From Bacteroidota bacterium (GTDB taxonomy: Bacteria; Bacteroidota; Bacteroidia; AKYH767-A; OLB10), in the NCBI GenBank assembly GCA_016714535.1, contig JADKDR010000002.1, forward strand, positions 372,001-436,000: a stretch of DNA of 64,000 nt. Direction: 5' to 3'. The position numbers and the translations under genes were made by a program. Under the pieces are notes generated by a model, which saw only the letters and a program-made list of their open reading frames with translations, ran no database searches and had not been told where the DNA came from. This document shows positions 1-6,942 of this stretch, in pieces (position 1 is the stretch's first letter; the number at the start of each line of letters is the position of its first letter).

Positions 1-101
1 TATTCATTCAGGCGTTGCGAAGCAGCAATATGATTAATACCTGACGGGCTTGTGTTTAACAACTTAGCTATTTCGGAAAGAGGAAGTAAATGCCAGTTCA
101 T
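1..101 (-). CDS. Cation-transporting P-type ATPase, N-terminal 33 residues (cut by window edge)
   Basis: The minus strand from an ATG at 101 reads MNWHLLPLSEIAKLLNTSPS and continues open to the window edge. This is the cation-ATPase N-terminal domain pattern (WH-L---E----L-TS--GL), in which the conserved Trp-His precedes the amphipathic helices of Ca2+/Mg2+/Na+-type P2 ATPases. The phosphorylation and ATP-binding domains lie outside the window, so ion specificity cannot be judged. It follows a Na+/Ca2+-exchanger-like gene with a 2-base gap and is the last visible gene of a long minus-strand run, which suggests an ion-homeostasis role within one transcription unit. Confidence 0.72.
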   Translation of the reverse strand, partial: MNWHLLPLSEIAKLLNTSPSGINHIAASQRLNE

Positions 102-103
102 TT

Positions 104-589
104 TTATCTTTTAATAAATAAATAAGTCATAAGTGCCATGTATAGAATGACAATTACAAAAGTATTAAGGCTTAAAAGCCGTACTTGTTTCTTCTTCGGT
201 TTAAAAAGAAGTCCTAAACAAACTACAGCTGTCATTATTATAATAATAAAAACTGATAATAAATGAGTGGGTGAAATGTTTCTGTACAAAGAACCTTCTT
301 TGTAAAAAACATCATCGATACCTAAAATGAAAATATTAAACACATTGCTTCCAAGTAAATTTTCTGCTGCCACATCCAACGCCCCCATTCTTAGAGCTGC
401 TAACGAGACTACTAACTCGGGCAATGAAGTAACCGATGCCATAAGAATAAGGTCCACCCGTGCTTTTCCCATTCCGGTTAGCTCAGCAATCTGTTCTCTG
501 TAATAAGAAAGTTTTGTACCGCTAAAAATAATTACCGCAGCACAAGCAGCAAAGCCCGATATATTTAAGTATAAATTTTCAATATTCAT
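104..589 (-). CDS. Na+/Ca2+ exchanger-like membrane protein, single alpha-repeat
   Basis: About 161 residues starting at MNIENLYLNISGF. The segment LILMASVTSLPELVVSLAAL followed by ENLLGSNVFNI is the alpha-repeat signature of the Ca2+/cation antiporter family (SLPEL and GSN-FN carry the ion ligands). About four to five hydrophobic segments are visible. Full exchangers have two inverted alpha-repeats in about 320-350 residues; this protein has only one, so it is either half-size, perhaps acting as a dimer, or truncated. The reading frame extends 27 codons further upstream, but that stretch overlaps the cardiolipin synthase gene and is not family-like, so I start at 589. It overlaps the preceding gene by 11 bases and sits next to a cation ATPase. 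Confidence 0.7.
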   Translation of the reverse strand: MNIENLYLNISGFAACAAVIIFSGTKLSYYREQIAELTGMGKARVDLILMASVTSLPELVVSLAALRMGALDVAAENLLGSNVFNIFILGIDDVFYKEGSLYRNISPTHLLSVFIIIIMTAVVCLGLLFKPKKKQVRLLSLNTFVIVILYMALMTYLFIKR

Positions 590-1810
590 TTGCGTTTGTT
601 TTTTTATTTTTTTCTGCAACTGAAAATTGGTGCCATTCCCAAAATCGGTTGTATGGAATGTAAGTAACAATTATTAATGCCATACGGACTAAACGATATG
701 CAATCCAGTTTTTAAATCTGGTAACTATGTCGTTCCTTATCTTATGTGTTTGGTTTGTGATTTTATCGCATTGTTCAATAGTCGAAGTTAAATAGCTGCA
801 AACATTTTTCGAAAATTCCGAGGAATCAATTTCTACATTCATTTCAATGCTTCCATAAGAGCTTAAATAATTCAAATTAAAAGAGCCAATGGTTGCCCAT
901 TTAGCATCAACAACCATTAATTTTCCATGCAAAACAGACTTCTTCCATTCAAATAATTCAATATCCTGCTTTAGCAGTATTGAATAAAGATATTGTGTAG
1001 CTCGCATTACAAGTGGCAAATCAGAAACTCCCGACAGAATTATTTTAACTTTTACACCTCTTCTTGCTGCACTTTTTAATGCGCTTGATAACCTTATGCC
1101 AGGCAAAAAATAGCTCCCGACAATAATTATTTCACTATCTGCTTTTCTTATTGCATTTATATAGGCATTGCAAATTTCATTTCTTTGTTTTACCCAATCA
1201 TTACGAAGAATTTTAACCCATGTTTCATGGTCATTGTAAGAATGAGATGGTATTGTTTTTACATGATTACGCTGTTTCTTTAAATAAATATTCCTGCATA
1301 ATTGCTGAACAGATTCAACAGTTGAGGCACTCTCCAGTTGCACTGCGTAATCAAGCCAGGGTTGTTCGGTGGATGAGCCACGATATTTATTGGAGATATT
1401 GATACCGCCAATAAGCGCCACTTGACCATCGACAACAACTACTTTGTGATGTAAGCGTCTGCCGAGGTAAAAATTATTTCTCGAAAAAAAAGGTGAGAAA
1501 AATCGAATTTGGATTCCATGTTCTCTTAAATTTTCTAAAAGCTATCGGGCAATTTTGCAGAACCATACCCATCAACTAAAATATACACTTTTACTTGCCG
1601 ATTAGCTGCATTTATTAATTCATCAGCAATATCTAATCCGATGGAATCATTTTCAAAAATGTAGACTTGTATATGGATTTCATGTTTAGCTTTTGTAATA
1701 ATATTTCGTAAACACAAAAAATAATCTTCACCACTATGAACAAGTTTTAAATTGGCAATAGATTGCCAAGTAGTAGTTTGATTTATATTATTTATTGGCT
1801 CCGATTGCAT
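579..1810 (-). pseudogene. cls: Cardiolipin synthase / phospholipase D family, broken by a frameshift
   Basis: Two minus-strand frames together give one PLD-superfamily cardiolipin synthase (two phosphatidylglycerol to cardiolipin plus glycerol). The 5' part (1810 to about 1535) encodes residues leading to DGYGSAKLPDSF, then stops. The next frame reads LLENLREHGIQIRFF and carries the first HKD motif (HHKVVVVDGQVALIGGINI) and the second (HGKLMVVDAKWATIGSFNLN). Adding one base in the A/T run near 1537-1540 joins the two parts seamlessly. The usual N-terminal membrane helices of bacterial Cls are absent, as in the short ClsB/C-type enzymes. The start overlaps the upstream protease gene by 23 bases. 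Either a real frameshift mutation or a homopolymer sequencing error; otherwise the protein looks complete. Confidence 0.82.
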
Positions 1811-2876
1811 TTTTTACCATTACAAATTCTAAAATATTTTCTACATCTAATACTCCAACAAATTGCTCGTTATCGTATACTGCAGCTATTCCGTTTTTAT
1901 TAGCAAGCATTTTTTGATAGGCTATTTCGATTGGTTCTTTCATATTTAATTTTAAGATATCTCTATTCATCACCGTATCAATAGTAGCATTGCTTTTATT
2001 GTTTGAAAGTGCTTCAATAATTTCATCACGGCTAAGCGATCCTACAGGATAGCCATCTGAAATGACAAGAAAATTTTTGCATTGCCCGTTTAATAGTTGC
2101 TTTACTGCAGTTTCAACTATGTCACTTGCAGTTATTGTTTCATAATGTTTCATCACAACATCCTTCACCAGTATTCCTTTCAGCATAAATCCTGTTTTAG
2201 TCATTTCAAGTTCAGCTTGAGCACCCAGAATAATAAATAGACCGATGAAAATTAAAAATGGATTGCCATTGAAGCCAATAAAAATAAAAGCAAGTGCAAG
2301 TAATTGGCCAATACGTGCAGCTATGTTGGTGGCAATATGTCTTTCAAATTTCATAGAGAGTATTGCTCTTAAAACTCGACCACCATCCATAGGAAATGCA
2401 GGAATTAAATTAAAAATAGCAAGCCATATATTGACAATAAAAAAGTTTAAAAAGAAATTGCTTTGGTTTACACCACCGGTTAATTGAACCGTTAACTCTT
2501 TTAAATCAGGAATGGTAATAAATAGCCCTGTAATTACTGATAATGCAATATTTACAAGTGGGCCTGCTATGGCAACTACTAGTTCTTCTTTTGGTTTTTC
2601 GGGAATTCTTTCTAAACGAGCTAAGCCTCCAATGGGTAAAATCGTAATGTCTTTGGTTTTTATATTATACTTTTTTGCAGCAAGTGCATGACCGAGCTCG
2701 TGCAAAAATACGGTAAAAAAAATACTTAGTATGAAAATTACTGACCATACAATTTGTTCTGTATTATGCCCTGCCCGATAGTTACTAAAAATGATGTAGG
2801 CTATGAGTAATGAAAATGTCCAGTGAATAGAAACACCAATGCCTGCAATATTTCCAAGTTTAAATGATCCTTTCAT
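1788..2876 (-). CDS. Site-2 protease family (M50) zinc metalloprotease with CBS pair
   Basis: A 362-residue intramembrane protease of the SpoIVFB-like M50 group. Visible motifs are HELGH (zinc ligands H59 and H63, catalytic E60) inside a hydrophobic segment, and NLIPAFPMDGGRVLRA with the third zinc ligand at D164. Five to six membrane segments span residues 15-220, and a tandem CBS pair occupies about 235-360, which in related proteins binds adenine nucleotides. Family members cleave membrane-anchored regulators or signal-peptide remnants; the substrate here is unknown. CBS-fused members often sit with universal stress proteins, cation ATPases and PRPP-synthetase homologues, as here. Start chosen at MKGSFKLGNI, which matches the family N-terminus. 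Confidence 0.9.
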   Translation of the reverse strand: MKGSFKLGNIAGIGVSIHWTFSLLIAYIIFSNYRAGHNTEQIVWSVIFILSIFFTVFLHELGHALAAKKYNIKTKDITILPIGGLARLERIPEKPKEELVVAIAGPLVNIALSVITGLFITIPDLKELTVQLTGGVNQSNFFLNFFIVNIWLAIFNLIPAFPMDGGRVLRAILSMKFERHIATNIAARIGQLLALAFIFIGFNGNPFLIFIGLFIILGAQAELEMTKTGFMLKGILVKDVVMKHYETITASDIVETAVKQLLNGQCKNFLVISDGYPVGSLSRDEIIEALSNNKSNATIDTVMNRDILKLNMKEPIEIAYQKMLANKNGIAAVYDNEQFVGVLDVENILEFVMVKNAIGANK

Positions 2877-2888
2877 ATATTTTATTCT

Positions 2889-3013
2889 TTATTGTTTCTG
2901 AAATAATTTTAACGATCTACCTGAAACATTTTCAATACGCTTTCTAATTGGCTCATACCCTATAAGAAAAAACCAAGCCCCGCTAAAAATTTCCATATTT
3001 CTAAATGTTGCAT
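2889..3013 (-). pseudogene. Na/Pi cotransporter family, N-terminal remnant
   Basis: In the gap between the M50 protease and the PRPP synthetase the minus strand reads MQHLEIWKFLAGLGFFL, stop, GMSQLESVLK, then in a second frame NVSGRSLKLFQKQ and a stop. This matches the start of Na+/phosphate cotransporter (NptA/YjbB-like, PF02690) proteins, which begin with LEIWKFLAGLG-FLFGM--LE. Only about 40 residues remain, with one in-frame TAG and one shift at an A run, and the rest of the roughly 550-residue protein is missing. A true deletion remnant rather than a sequencing artefact. Assignment rests on recognising this N-terminal block. Confidence 0.6.
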
Positions 3014-3025
3014 AAATTCAATTAA

Positions 3026-3919
3026 TTATCCAATCTCTAATATTTCGGGTTCAAACAAATCGCTAATATCAATTGCATTACTCTCGTGCAAAATTGTGTT
3101 ACAAGTTACTACCTTTTCTGCTCCGGCATTTAATAAATCGTTATAGGCATTAGCTGCAAATATAGCATGTACGCCTATGCAAAAAGGCGCTTTCATTCCT
3201 GCCTTTTTCAGATGGCCCACAGTTTCTATCATAGTTTGGGCAGTTGAAATGATATCATCTACTAAAACAGGAGTAAGATTATTATATTTGTCCAAATTCG
3301 GAATGGCAATTTCTACATTTCTATCACCATGTCTGATTTTTTCTAAAACTATAAAAGGGGCATCAGCATTTTTGGCAACTTCAGAAACCCATTGTTCGCT
3401 TTCACTATCAGGACCAATTAATATCGGATTTTGAATATTGTTCTTTATCCATTTTGAGATATGGTTAGCTGCATGATATACGGTAGCAGGTACAGTATAT
3501 ATTTCTGACAAAGAACTATACCTGTGCAAATGGGGGTCAATGGTGGTGATTGTTTGCGCAAAATTTGAAACGAGTGCTGCGAAAAATTTTGAAGTAATCC
3601 CTTCCCCTTCATTAAATTGTTTATCCTGCCGCATATATGCCAGGTAAGGGGCAATCAAACAAATGCATCTAGCTCCAAGATCCATCGCGGTTTTAGATAA
3701 AAAGTACAAAGGCAAAACTTTTGAGTCAGGATGGTCTAACGTACAAACTATTACAACCTTCTTCCCTTTTACATCGGAATGAATGCAGACATATGTTTCT
3801 CCATCCGGAAAACTACGAATGGTAACTTCACCCTTAACCACATTATAATTTCTTGCCATTGTGTCAACCATCGCTTCATTCCCCGGCAATGCAAATAATA
3901 TAACTTCGTTTTCTTTCAT
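3026..3919 (-). CDS. prs: Ribose-phosphate pyrophosphokinase (PRPP synthetase) homologue
   Basis: A 297-residue PRPP-synthetase-family protein (ribose 5-phosphate + ATP to PRPP + AMP). Family landmarks are RQDKQFNEGEG (97-107), TIDPHLHR (126-133), the catalytic flexible loop around EKIRHGDR (193-200) and the PRPP-binding loop PVLVDDIISTAQTM (217-230). It is shorter than classical Prs (about 310-315) and diverges from it, as do the second Prs-like copies found beside archaeal-type phosphorylases. Its start overlaps the phosphorylase stop by four bases (ATGA), so the two are translationally coupled. It may make PRPP from sugar phosphate released by the phosphorylase, but that substrate flow is inferred. 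Confidence 0.9.
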   Translation of the reverse strand: MKENEVILFALPGNEAMVDTMARNYNVVKGEVTIRSFPDGETYVCIHSDVKGKKVVIVCTLDHPDSKVLPLYFLSKTAMDLGARCICLIAPYLAYMRQDKQFNEGEGITSKFFAALVSNFAQTITTIDPHLHRYSSLSEIYTVPATVYHAANHISKWIKNNIQNPILIGPDSESEQWVSEVAKNADAPFIVLEKIRHGDRNVEIAIPNLDKYNNLTPVLVDDIISTAQTMIETVGHLKKAGMKAPFCIGVHAIFAANAYNDLLNAGAEKVVTCNTILHESNAIDISDLFEPEILEIG

Positions 3920-5415
3920 ATGATTTGTATTGTGTTTTTTTCTGATTTGTAATATTCAAAAGCATAGTTTAACTCACCTTGAGCTTCGGCATAAATTGTA
4001 AACAATACATCGCCAATATTAATTTGCTTACCCAGAGGAGATTGAAATAAAACACCCGCTTTTGGAGATTTTGGAGCTCCCGCCAGTTTAGCTACTTTTG
4101 CTAAAGTTCTGCAATTAATTTCAGTAACAAGGCCACTACGTTCGGCTAACGCATCTAGTTTGAATGCAGCATATTCAGGTTCAGTAAAACGACCTTGAGC
4201 ATTGCAAATGGCAATAAATTTTTTGTAAGCACTTCCATTTTCTAATATTCTATTCGCTTCCTGCATGCCTTTTCCTGTTTCTGTTTTACCCGATAATTCC
4301 AATAATTCTCCGGCAAGAAATAAGGCTCTTTGTTTTAAATCTTCAGGGGCATTAGATGCATTTCTCAAAACACGTAACACATCCATTGCTTCAAGTGCCG
4401 GACCTATTCCTTTGCCAATAGGTTGTGAGCCGTTTGTAATCAAAACTTTTACATGCAGACCAATTGCTTCAGCTACTTGCTCAAAATGTTTTTTTAATTG
4501 TAATGCATCTCCATTAGTTCTTACCTTGGCAGTCTTTCCAACAGGTATATCAAGCACCACATGGGTAGAGCCTGCGGCAGCTTTTTTAGAAAGCACCGAA
4601 GCAATCATTTGCCCTTCACTGTCAACATCTAAGGCTTTTCCAACAGAAATAAGAATGTCGTCAGCCGGACTTAAATTAACCGAGCCACCCCAAACGAAAC
4701 AGGCGTTTTGTTCGTTTACTACATTTTTCATTTGTAGCATACTTAATTCTACATTGGTCATAACCTCCATGGTATCCGCTGTTCCTGCCGGTGAGGTAAT
4801 TGCACGAGAAGATGTTTTAGGAATTGTTAAACCTGCTGCTGCCACAATACTTATTACGATAGGAGTTGTTCGGTTTCCCGGTAAGCCGCCAACACAATGT
4901 TTGTCGTAAACCAGTTGTCCGTTCCATTTTAATTTATTCCCGGAGCGGATCATTGCTCGGGTAAGGCCTTTTATTTCATTTAATGAAAGGCGATTTCCTG
5001 ATGTGCTGGTTATAAACGCTGAAAGCTCTATATTGGAATAATGCCCTTTAGAAATATCAATAATTATTTCTTCAAGCTCATTTTCATTTAATTCACCTCC
5101 ATACATTTTTGCTCTCACTTGCCTAACAGAAGAAATTGGTTGCAGGTGAGAAATGCTAATTAAATCTCCTTCTTTAGCTTCCAATCTTTTTATGGCCTCC
5201 ATAGAAAGCCCCGCTTCGCCAGGTTGAATTAAATCGGAATGAATGACATTGAGTGTGGCAACAATATTTTTATCAGCGCATCGTACAACCAATCGGGTTA
5301 GCGCAGCAAAACCTTCGGATAGAGATATATTGCAATCGGAACGCATAAAAATGATATTCTCCCTATAGGTGTCTATTCCAAGATTCTTAATTTTTAATTC
5401 TTTGTAATTATGCAT
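3916..5415 (-). CDS. deoA: Archaeal-type thymidine/AMP phosphorylase
   Basis: A 499-residue member of the thymidine phosphorylase/AMP phosphorylase family, of the long archaeal-type class (about 500 residues versus about 440 for E. coli DeoA). The extra N-terminal domain (about 1-95) precedes the glycosyltransferase core. Signature stretches are KHCVGGLPGNRTTPIV (172-187) and KTSSRAITSPAGTADTMEV (200-218), covering phosphate and nucleoside binding. The C-terminal alpha/beta domain ends with GVLFQSPLGKQINIGDVLFT. Archaeal homologues phosphorolyse AMP to ribose 1,5-bisphosphate; bacterial ones are usually called putative thymidine phosphorylase. Neither ribose-1,5-bisphosphate isomerase nor RuBisCO is in the window. 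Coupled to the PRPP synthetase; the gene upstream ends 9 bases before its start. Confidence 0.9.
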   Translation of the reverse strand: MHNYKELKIKNLGIDTYRENIIFMRSDCNISLSEGFAALTRLVVRCADKNIVATLNVIHSDLIQPGEAGLSMEAIKRLEAKEGDLISISHLQPISSVRQVRAKMYGGELNENELEEIIIDISKGHYSNIELSAFITSTSGNRLSLNEIKGLTRAMIRSGNKLKWNGQLVYDKHCVGGLPGNRTTPIVISIVAAAGLTIPKTSSRAITSPAGTADTMEVMTNVELSMLQMKNVVNEQNACFVWGGSVNLSPADDILISVGKALDVDSEGQMIASVLSKKAAAGSTHVVLDIPVGKTAKVRTNGDALQLKKHFEQVAEAIGLHVKVLITNGSQPIGKGIGPALEAMDVLRVLRNASNAPEDLKQRALFLAGELLELSGKTETGKGMQEANRILENGSAYKKFIAICNAQGRFTEPEYAAFKLDALAERSGLVTEINCRTLAKVAKLAGAPKSPKAGVLFQSPLGKQINIGDVLFTIYAEAQGELNYAFEYYKSEKNTIQII

Positions 5416-5424
5416 TGAGTTCTT

Positions 5425-5832
5425 TTATTTTGATTTTAATATAATTCCCAGCTCGGTAAGCATTATTAATTCAGACTTGTTTCTTCCTGAAAATGATGTG
5501 GTAATTGCACTAGCTGTTTTCCAAATTAATTGTTTCACATCTTCGGTAAATAAACTTTCGTGTGCTTTTTTAAATAATTTAAAATCTGCCATACTATCAT
5601 TCGGATTTTGTGTTTGCGCTGCAAGTTGATTAAAAATGATTTTTATTTCACGCATGGCATCAATCTCTAATTTATCTTTTACTCCACCTAAATTAAGCCA
5701 TTCCATATTAACAATTTGTTTTAACTTCTCAACTTCTTCTATACGTATTGCTTTATCGGCAGCTGCAATGGCATAAAATAATTTACCAAGATTTTGATAA
5801 AACAAAATTTGTATTTCGGGTGTTGAGTTCAT
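5425..5832 (-). CDS. TerB-like helical protein, function unknown
   Basis: A 135-residue soluble, all-helical protein. The stretch YAIAAADKAIRIEEVEKLKQ resembles the TerB/DjlA-N fold, in which an acidic helix-loop (AAAD-xI---E---L) recurs, and metal binding has been proposed for TerB. No signal peptide or membrane segment. It lies 9 bases upstream of the phosphorylase gene and is probably cotranscribed with it. I do not recognise a specific family beyond the TerB-like resemblance. Confidence 0.6.
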   Translation of the reverse strand: MNSTPEIQILFYQNLGKLFYAIAAADKAIRIEEVEKLKQIVNMEWLNLGGVKDKLEIDAMREIKIIFNQLAAQTQNPNDSMADFKLFKKAHESLFTEDVKQLIWKTASAITTSFSGRNKSELIMLTELGIILKSK

Positions 5833-5901
5833 TTTATACCAATTACAATTATTAATAAAACAAAAATAACCATTAACAAGTAAAACCCCATTGTAAAAAG
5901 A

Positions 5902-6071
5902 TTATACCCCGCCATTTTCTCTTAACCATGCAATATACACTGATACCAGGTAGCTATCTGCCTTTAATTCTTTAAGCGCTGCGAGCTTAGTGAATCAAAT
6001 GCCTTTTGATAATTCTTCAAGTTTAACCGTCTAATATTTTGCATCGAAGTAGGTTACATAAACTTGCTTTC
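5902..6071 (-). pseudogene. Small decayed gene between the formate channel and the TerB-like gene
   Basis: The TAATGA at the end of the formate-channel gene overlaps a potential start. In one minus-strand frame the text then reads KQVYVTYFDAKY, stop, TVKLEELSKGI, stop, FTKLAALKELKADSYLVSVY and on to IAWLRENGGV and a final stop. Long protein-like segments in a single frame broken by two stops suggest a degraded gene of about 55 codons, not random spacer. No family recognised. Confidence 0.3.
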
Positions 6072-6072
6072 A

Positions 6073-6927
6073 TTATTGCGACTTGTTATTTCTGAGATAT
6101 ACAAACCAATAAACAAGACCCACTAAAACCGCTCCACCAAAAATATTTCCAATAGTTACCGGCAATAAGTTGTTCATGAAAAAATTAGTCCATGTGATAG
6201 AACTATAATCTGTTCCCGACTGTGCTATTAATGCTAATTGTTTATCGTCATGTTGATTAAGTGTAAATATAGCATTAGGAACAAAATACATGTTTGCAAT
6301 AGAGTGCTCGAAGCCGCAGGCAACAAATGCTGATATGGGAAAAAGGATAGCAATGATTTTTCCGGCAATTGATTTTGAGCTGAAACATAGCCATACTGCA
6401 AGACATACTAAGATATTACAAAGTACTCCTAAGGCAACAGCCTGCATAAAATCCAATTCGCATTTGGTCTTTGCTATATTGAGCATATTAATTCCAACCA
6501 TGCCCGATGCTGCCTGATACTGTTTTGCAAACAGCATTAACACGACAATAAAAAATGCGCCAACAAAGTTTCCAAGATAAACCAAACACCAGTTTCTGAG
6601 TAATTGCATGGTGCTTACTTTCTTATTTGCCCATGCCATGATTATTAAATTATTTCCTGTAAATAATTCGGCACCGCCAATAATAACAAGAATAAGACCC
6701 AGACTAAAACATAGTCCGCCTAATAATCTTGTTACACCATATGACATAGTTGAAGCAGCAGTAACTGTTGTAAAAAAAACGGAACCAAAGGCAATAAACG
6801 CACCTGCAAGAACTGCCAGAACAAGTGTCTTAGCAAGAGGCATTTTTGCTTTTACAACTCCAATTGATTCGGCCTGTGATGCCATTTCAGAAGGGAGCAG
6901 AGAATCTATTTTAACTTGATCCATCAT
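6073..6927 (-). CDS. Formate/nitrite transporter (FNT) family channel
   Basis: A 284-residue inner-membrane protein with six hydrophobic segments, of normal FNT length. After a 30-residue cytoplasmic N-terminus come AGAFIAFGSVFFTTV (family pattern AG-FI--G), GGLCFSLGLILVIIGGAELFTGN (the GAELFTGN Omega-loop signature), LGVLCNILVCLAVWL and NNLLPVTIGNIFGGAVLVG. FocA/NirC-type proteins are pentameric channels for formate, nitrite or hydrosulfide; substrate cannot be told from the sequence. It is 15 bases downstream of the PEP synthase gene. Beside PEP synthase and stress genes, formate or related small anions under oxygen limitation seem likely (inference). The first or second Met could be the start. 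Confidence 0.93.
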   Translation of the reverse strand: MMDQVKIDSLLPSEMASQAESIGVVKAKMPLAKTLVLAVLAGAFIAFGSVFFTTVTAASTMSYGVTRLLGGLCFSLGLILVIIGGAELFTGNNLIIMAWANKKVSTMQLLRNWCLVYLGNFVGAFFIVVLMLFAKQYQAASGMVGINMLNIAKTKCELDFMQAVALGVLCNILVCLAVWLCFSSKSIAGKIIAILFPISAFVACGFEHSIANMYFVPNAIFTLNQHDDKQLALIAQSGTDYSSITWTNFFMNNLLPVTIGNIFGGAVLVGLVYWFVYLRNNKSQ

Positions 6928-6942
6928 TCGTTACTTTTTAGC

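Noticed and set aside
4265..4909. A 214-codon plus-strand open frame
   Set aside because: It lies entirely opposite the phosphorylase gene, has no family likeness and is rich in the residues expected from antisense reading.
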